NCBI RefSeq assembly: GCF_000224145.3
Contig: NC_020170.2
Span: 3,364,646 to 3,428,645 of the forward strand
Origin: Ciona intestinalis
Taxonomy: Eukaryota; Chordata; Ascidiacea; Phlebobranchia; Cionidae
Reading direction: 5' to 3'
Length of the DNA stretch: 64,000 nt
Both the position numbers and the translations under genes were made by a program. Below are positions 59,128 to 64,000 of this stretch, piece after piece; position 1 is the first letter of the stretch; each line of letters begins with the position of its first letter. Under the pieces are notes generated by a model. It was not told where the DNA came from. It searched no databases and saw only the letters and a list, made by a program, of their open reading frames with translations.

Positions 59128-59321
59128 TTGTTTTGTTTACATGCAGTTGGAATGTGTTTACTCTCAAAGTGCATCAACAGACATTTTTGAGTGTTATGTT
59201 TGTTTACAAATGTATTCACTCACAAAGTGCGTCAAGAGACATTTTTGAGTAAATTATGTTTTGTTTATATGCAGTAAAAATGTATTCACTCACAAAGTGC
59301 GTAAAGGAGCATTTTTTGTGC
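59128..59321. repeat. Three tandem units of 60-68 bases
   Basis: Each unit carries a TTGTTTA(C/T) A/T-rich lead, then TATTCACTCACAAAGTGCGT or a close variant, then a CATTTTTGAGT-like end. They lie between the 3' ends of the convergent Zar1-like and DRC1 genes. Confidence 0.85.
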
Positions 59322-59411
59322 ATCCCATATTCAGTATAAACTGTATGAGATGTTTCAAACATTTATCAAAGAAAAACACAAAACGGTGCGGAAAATAAAG
59401 TGTTTCAAAAT

Positions 59412-62400
59412 CTAACTGTATTCTAGTTGAAGGACTCTGGTGGGTGGGATTTCCAGTTCTTGGTTCACCTGAACACAATTACCTTATAATAACCAAAAAA
59501 CACTTTCTATTCTATATGGGTTAAGTCCTATGGACTGGCAATCCATGGGACCTGTAATTTACACAAGAGTTTGCCCAAAACTCCCAATTCCAGATTTACG
59601 TAAATAAATAAAGGTGATACATCTAAAAAGTATTAAAAATCAGGGTTTAGCAAAGTGCGAAAAAATATTATTACTATTTATTATAACAAACCAGACCCAG
59701 TGAACAACAATAGATTATAAAGCTATATAAACAATATTAGTTGTGCCATGTAATATGTTCTATATGGGTTAGGTCCTAATACAAGGCATGCCATAAACCA
59801 CCTGGGATTTAGGCCCAAGTTGCTCCCCACCCTAAACACAGAATGTTGTGCTACCACCACTATAAATATATAAATACCTTTGATGATATGTATCTATGTA
59901 GCAACATACGAAGTTCAGCATTCTGTTGTCTTAATCCATCAGTTTCTTGTATCTTGGTTGATCGCTCAGTAAGGACAGAGCTGCATTGGGAACAACGTCA
60001 TAACTATGTACTCAAAAACTTTTGGTTACTATGTATGCCAGTTAATTACTATTTATATTGTTATTGGTAAAATTTATCTCATGTCTGTTGTTGAGTTATT
60101 TGGATAATTTTTACGAACCAAAAAGTAAATAAAAGGAAATACATATTTTACAAAAAAAACTGCGAAACATGATTGAATCTCAATGTACAGTCCAAAGCGT
60201 TTTAACTAAATGATGAAATGTAATTCAGTTACATTCTGATAGGTTGGTCAAACTATTCTAATGAGTCAAACTATTCTAATGAATTTTGATAGGTTGGTCA
60301 AACTATTCTAATGACTCAAAAAATGTTAAAAAATAGGCAGCATAGAAGTGTTAAGCTGTATGATTTTATCAAGTATTACATGCATATAAATGTAATAGTA
60401 AAATTGGGTACAAGAACTCCCATAAAACAATTTTTGGTAAACAAACAGGTTAAGAACTCACTGATATTTAGTGAAAGCCTCCACCAACGCATCCCACATC
60501 TCAAGTTTCCGATCATCAATGATAGAAGCCAGAGACTCCCAGTAAGCGGCGTCATTAGAAGAATCTCGATCACTCATCGTGCAATTATTGTTTTTCATAA
60601 TCGACTTCTGTCTCTCTCTGTGTGATAATGAATGAATAAAACTCACTTTATCTCCGCGTGGCAGGAAAACCACACTCGTTATAACACAGGTGTTCTGTTT
60701 CATACACCTCGTGCCAGCTAATGAGTTACCATATATTTTACTTGAACGGTTATTGGTAAAATACCAGCTGTAAATATAGTAGGGCGTATTTAACATTAGC
60801 CTATTAATAGTATGGAAATATTGGATATAGGGACTTGAGGTATATTTAGTCAATCTTATCAAACACTAGTTACAAAACAACAGATAGATGAGATGGTCCA
60901 TGTTATCATTTTTTTTATCTTACAGAAATATGTACCCGTATCCTCACAACTCTTTTAAGAGCGTTGTTAAATGTTAAAATATAATTGGGTAATATGGAAA
61001 AAAAGAAATAACGACATCCATCTTACCCCAGTACTATAAAAGAATACTAAAAACCTATTCTATATTGATGTAACTTATAGCCATATCAAGCTATAACAGT
61101 ATAACATCATCTTTAACGTAAACACATGCATATAATTAGGGATGGGCCGAATCGAATCCGAATCCGAATATTCGGCGTTGTTCGACGCATTTTTAGGTAT
61201 TCGATCGAATCCGAATATGCGTGGTCGAATCCGAATACTTTCTATTGCCCACGAAATACCACACACACACTACTAAATTCGCCAAAACAGTAATTTCGTG
61301 ATCGTCTAAATATAAAAAATCTTGATTTTACAACCAACAATTACGCGGGTTTCACATTAGAGTTTATAACGTAAGTCAGTTCACACAAATTTCGTTCGAA
61401 TTTACTCTAAGAAAGTAACGAATCGCAGCGCCTACGAACTACTTAATGGCCTATGTTTCCGCGTATGATTTGGTAATTAAAAGCGAAAAATCGTAAAACT
61501 ATTTTTATTTTAATATTGCAAAATCTTNNNNNNNNNNNNNNNNNNNNNNNNNNNNNNNNNNNNNNNNNNNNNNNNNNGTACTTCTGGATCCTATAATGGT
61601 GTAGAAATCGAGTAAACCTTTGATGGCATGTGGCCAATAGCCGGTGCGTCGCCTTTTATATGCACTCGGCCGGCGTTGATTGACAGGTTTTTAATTAATT
61701 TCCCGGCTCGCAGATAACGCTACGATAGAACGATACCAATAGAAACGACGCTGGATATGCACCGGTTATACAATTTCATTTGTTTCACCGCAGTAAATTA
61801 GTTGAATGACGTCATCGAATATTCGGATTCGATCGAATATTAGACCCTAGATATTCGGATTCGTCGAATCCGAATAGTTTTGATCTCAGCCCATCCCTAC
61901 ATATAATCTAATTTAAATAAATATATTAAGTACAATGTTAGGACCTACTTAACAGGCTTGATATGTTCCTCAACAAAATCTTTCAAAACTTGAAGAACTT
62001 GGTTTGGATGAACAGATGCAACGCCCATTGTATCTGTAAAGTAAGATCTTATTTCTGGCTTGCTAACTTTAATTAATTTCATAATGACATACTGTTTTTG
62101 ATGAAAAGTGTATAGAAAATACAATATTATGCTACTAACTTCTCAAGGGGTAAGAATGCAACTTATTTATCCTCGTGTGGTGGAGCAATGACAGTCGTTA
62201 TAACACGATCTGCTCTGTTTCTTACACCCCAGGCCCACTTAAAAATAATCATGTTTTTACTCTGTAGATATCTGATGTATGGCTGACAATTTAAAAAATC
62301 TATAAAGGACCACTTGATTCGAGAAATTCTCAGTTTGAGCAATTTCTTTTAAGTATCTTGCCTAAGGTCTCATTAGCCCAAAATGGTAGCAATCTGGAAA

Positions 62401-63633
62401 TTTAATCCGCAATTGATTTAGAAACCGCAATTGATTTAGAAACTTAAAAAAATTAAGTCTTACCATTGTTGCTGCTTAATGGTGCGAAACGTTCATGGAA
62501 ATAGTTTGACAATTTGTTCACATCATCCTCTGTTTCAATGTTTAATGCCTGGAGTTTATAATTATCATTAGTTTTAAGAAAAAGGAAATGTTTCCAAGAA
62601 CCGGTTTCAAGTTTGTTTTTAACATTTTCTAATTTCACTCAATTTTCCAACACAAATTTTACAACGTGACATACTTTAAATATTGCATCCAGTCTTATCA
62701 GTGATCGCTCTTCACTCTGCAGAGGCTGAAGGAGTTTGTTGAGCTTTTCCTCCATCAGGAATCCTCCCTCATCACAAAGAACCTCCAGGAGCTGCTTCAC
62801 CAATCCGAGGGATAAATTACTCTCCTGTAAAAAATAAATAGAAAATGAATGAATGCACTTATTTATCCTTGTGTAATGGGCTTAATTATACCAATTTACT
62901 ATAATATAAGTCATTTTTAGCCCCTATTTGTGCTACATTGTAGGATCTCATAGGGGTAAAAAAAATAATAATGTAACAAAAATCCCAGGTCGTATGACAT
63001 GCCAAGCTGTAGAACATTACACATGGGAAAAAATAGACGCAGATTTTAAACTTACTGGTGTTATTTTTACTTTACTCTCATCAGCATCTGAACCAAGGTT
63101 AGCAGCTGCTGTTACAATTTCCTTTGCATAAGAATGAGCGCTTGGTCTCGGGTCTTGCTCTTGTGTTTCCAATGGGCCAGTTAACTGTAAGGAACTAAAA
63201 AAAAGCAAAAAATAAAATCATTTTAATTTAGAATGACTTATTTATATATCCTTGCTTATATAAGCAAATGGAAAATAAACAATTTTATGCTATGTTTATG
63301 TTATAGAGAACAAATATCAACGGCTCATATGGTATGTGAAAAACGTTTACGTTTCCTTTGTCATGCCTGAAAGATTAATTACATTATACTTAATAGCATT
63401 AGTAACAGAAAATTGAAAAATTAAAAAATCAATAATTTTTTTTATTTTTTTTTTATTTAGAAAATAGTTTTTTTTACACAACATACACATTAGGTTGATG
63501 CCACTGTAGTCCAAGTTGTTGTTCATGAATAGTTTGGTCTGCTTTCAATACTTGCTTCACAAGATCTTTTACTTCTTCTTCATTCATTTTCCAAATGCTT
63601 TCAAACTTCTTCCAGTCAGTGGCAGAAAAATGT
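59412..63633 (-). CDS. DRC1: Dynein regulatory complex subunit 1, 3' part
   Basis: Structural subunit of the nexin-dynein regulatory complex in motile cilia and flagella. The gene enters from the right edge. Minus-strand exons seen: 63633-63489, 63184-63056, 62824-62675, 62548-62464, 62033-61949, 60617-60462, 59980-59878 and 59468-59412. Family matches in order: TDWKKFESIWKMNEEEVKDL, HEQQLGLQWHQPN, VKQLLEVLCDEGGFLMEEKL, ALNIETEDDVNKL, MGVASVHPNQVLQVLKDFV, LEMWDALVEAFTKYHSVLTE, TDGLRQQNAELRMLLHRYI, and the C-terminal signature VNQELEIPPTRVLQL. The donor of the first exon is uncertain by 9 bases (63489 or 63480, both phase 0). The coiled-coil N-terminal half is outside the window. Confidence 0.95.
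59508..59580 (+). repeat. Dispersed repeat D
   Basis: TTCTATATGGGTTAAGTCCT followed by CAATCCATGGGACCTGTAA; shares its start with the copy at 59750. DRC1 intron. Confidence 0.5.
59750..59838 (+). repeat. Dispersed repeat D
   Basis: GTTCTATATGGGTTAGGTCC, then ACCTGGGATTTAGGCCC. DRC1 intron, just left of an exon. Confidence 0.55.
60237..60316. repeat. Local tandem repeat
   Basis: GGTTGGTCAAACTATTCTAA occurs twice, with an extra CAAACTATTCTAATGA unit in between. DRC1 intron. Confidence 0.75.
60622..60738 (+). repeat. Dispersed repeat C, 5' part, at a splice site
   Basis: Begins within about 5 bases of the acceptor of the DRC1 exon at 60617. Contains GTTATAACACAGGTGTTCTG and ACACCTCGTGCCAGCTAATG. 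Confidence 0.65.
60777..61041 (-). mobile_element. Miniature element type B, fragments
   Basis: A short left end (TATAGTAGGGCGTATTT) and a right half from 60928 to TTACCCCAGTACTATAA. DRC1 intron, 90 bases left of the hAT-like element. Confidence 0.5.
61137..61899. mobile_element. Non-autonomous hAT-like DNA transposon
   Basis: Inverted ends TAGGGATGGGC at both termini, flanked by a perfect 8-bp direct duplication CATATAAT (61129-61136 and 61900-61907), the target-site size of hAT elements. Subterminal regions are packed with TCGAATCCGAAT-type repeats in both orientations. No transposase frame is visible in the about 710 sequenced bases; a 50-N gap lies inside. It sits in a DRC1 intron. Confidence 0.85.
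61528..61577. other. Assembly gap (50 N)
   Basis: Run of 50 N inside the hAT-like element; the true length is unknown. Confidence 0.99.
62148..62405 (+). repeat. Dispersed repeat C, full length but diverged
   Basis: Runs from TGCAACTTATTTATCCTCGT through GACAGTCGTTATAACACG to a 3' part with TATCTTGCCTAAGGTCTC. DRC1 intron. Confidence 0.7.
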
Positions 63634-63744
63634 CTGAAATTCGGGGAAAAAATGTTAAAGTTAAAAAAAAAATATTGTTGCATTTTGTGTTGATCCTAAT
63701 ACATAGCCTATACAGTACTGTGGATAAAATTGAGTTATAAACTG

Positions 63745-64000
63745 TGGGGTGTTCTGTTTAACGCAGATGTTCTGTTTAATACTTGAGCCAGCTTTCGAGT
63801 TATCATGTATGTTACTTTGTGGGTGATTATTTTTTGGATATTTTTATATTTTTATGTATGGCTGATAATTTGGACAACCTATTAGTGACCACTGGGTTGG
63901 AGACAATTGCTGTGTCTTGCCCAAGGACACATACACCCACAATGGGTAACAGCGACAAGCCTAAACCCATTACCTCTGGGTTACAAGCAAGCTAGCTGAC
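63745..64000 (+). repeat. Dispersed repeat C, near full length, cut by window edge
   Basis: Best plus-strand copy: GTATGTTACTTTGTGGGTGA, TGTATGGCTGATAATTTGG, TAGTGACCACTGGGTTGGAG, GTGTCTTGCCCAAGGACACA, ACCCATTACCTCTGGGTT. Confidence 0.8.

Noticed and set aside
59498-59840. Idea that repeat D is a coding exon of DRC1
   Set aside because: The DRC1 exons at 59980-59878 and 59468-59412 join in phase without it, and similar copies lie in OvoA introns.
61443-61637. Open frame running through the N gap
   Set aside because: Consists partly of unknown bases within the hAT-like element; no transposase motif.

Overview
The window reads as a solitary ascidian (tunicate) genome, most likely of the Ciona intestinalis/robusta complex. 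The base composition is AT-rich and introns are many and short. The encoded proteins are clearly chordate (synapsin, TIMP, TGF-beta, Zar1-like, DRC1, OvoA). Several start codons sit just 3' of a splice acceptor, as expected where spliced-leader trans-splicing is common. A miniature transposon with TA-flanked inverted ends is scattered about 47 times. Two assembly gaps of 50 N each are present (26715-26764 and 61528-61577). I saw no retrovirus, LTR element or Polinton remnant, no tRNA gene and no CRISPR array. Gene models were built by hand: each splice junction was checked for a GT (or GC) donor, an AG acceptor and reading phase, and every complete model sums to a whole number of codons.

Left third (1-20.8 kb): the first five coding exons of a synapsin gene run leftward from 20816 to 17297. 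Its remaining exons lie beyond the left edge. Inside what must be its fifth intron, on the opposite strand, are two tandem TIMP (tissue inhibitor of metalloproteinases) genes at 712-4869 and 8986-12032. This is the synapsin/Timp nesting known from vertebrates and Drosophila. The first TIMP carries a very large acidic insertion in the AB-loop region of its inhibitory domain.

20.8-28 kb: after a repeat-rich gene-free stretch come three tandem 5S rRNA genes (minus strand). Next is a three-exon gene for a small secreted cationic peptide precursor that has the architecture of ascidian antimicrobial peptides. Its first exon is present twice, either side of an assembly gap.

28-44 kb: a compact block of ordinary genes. 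RPL32 (+); an RG-rich DZF-domain protein of the ILF2/ILF3/ZNF326 kind (-); a Golgi carbohydrate sulfotransferase (+); the mitochondrial ATP synthase delta subunit (-); and a divergent TGF-beta family ligand with a GC-AG intron (-).

44-64 kb: a complete 16-exon OvoA gene (ovothiol biosynthesis, -), a Zar1-like maternal zinc-finger gene (+), and the 3' part of DRC1, a nexin-dynein regulatory complex gene of motile cilia (-), which continues off the right edge. A DRC1 intron holds a non-autonomous hAT-like transposon with an 8-bp target duplication.

The genes do not form an operon. The functional links visible are the synapsin/Timp nesting, the divergent pairs DZF/sulfotransferase and OvoA/Zar1-like, and convergent ends such as sulfotransferase/ATP synthase delta and Zar1-like/DRC1.
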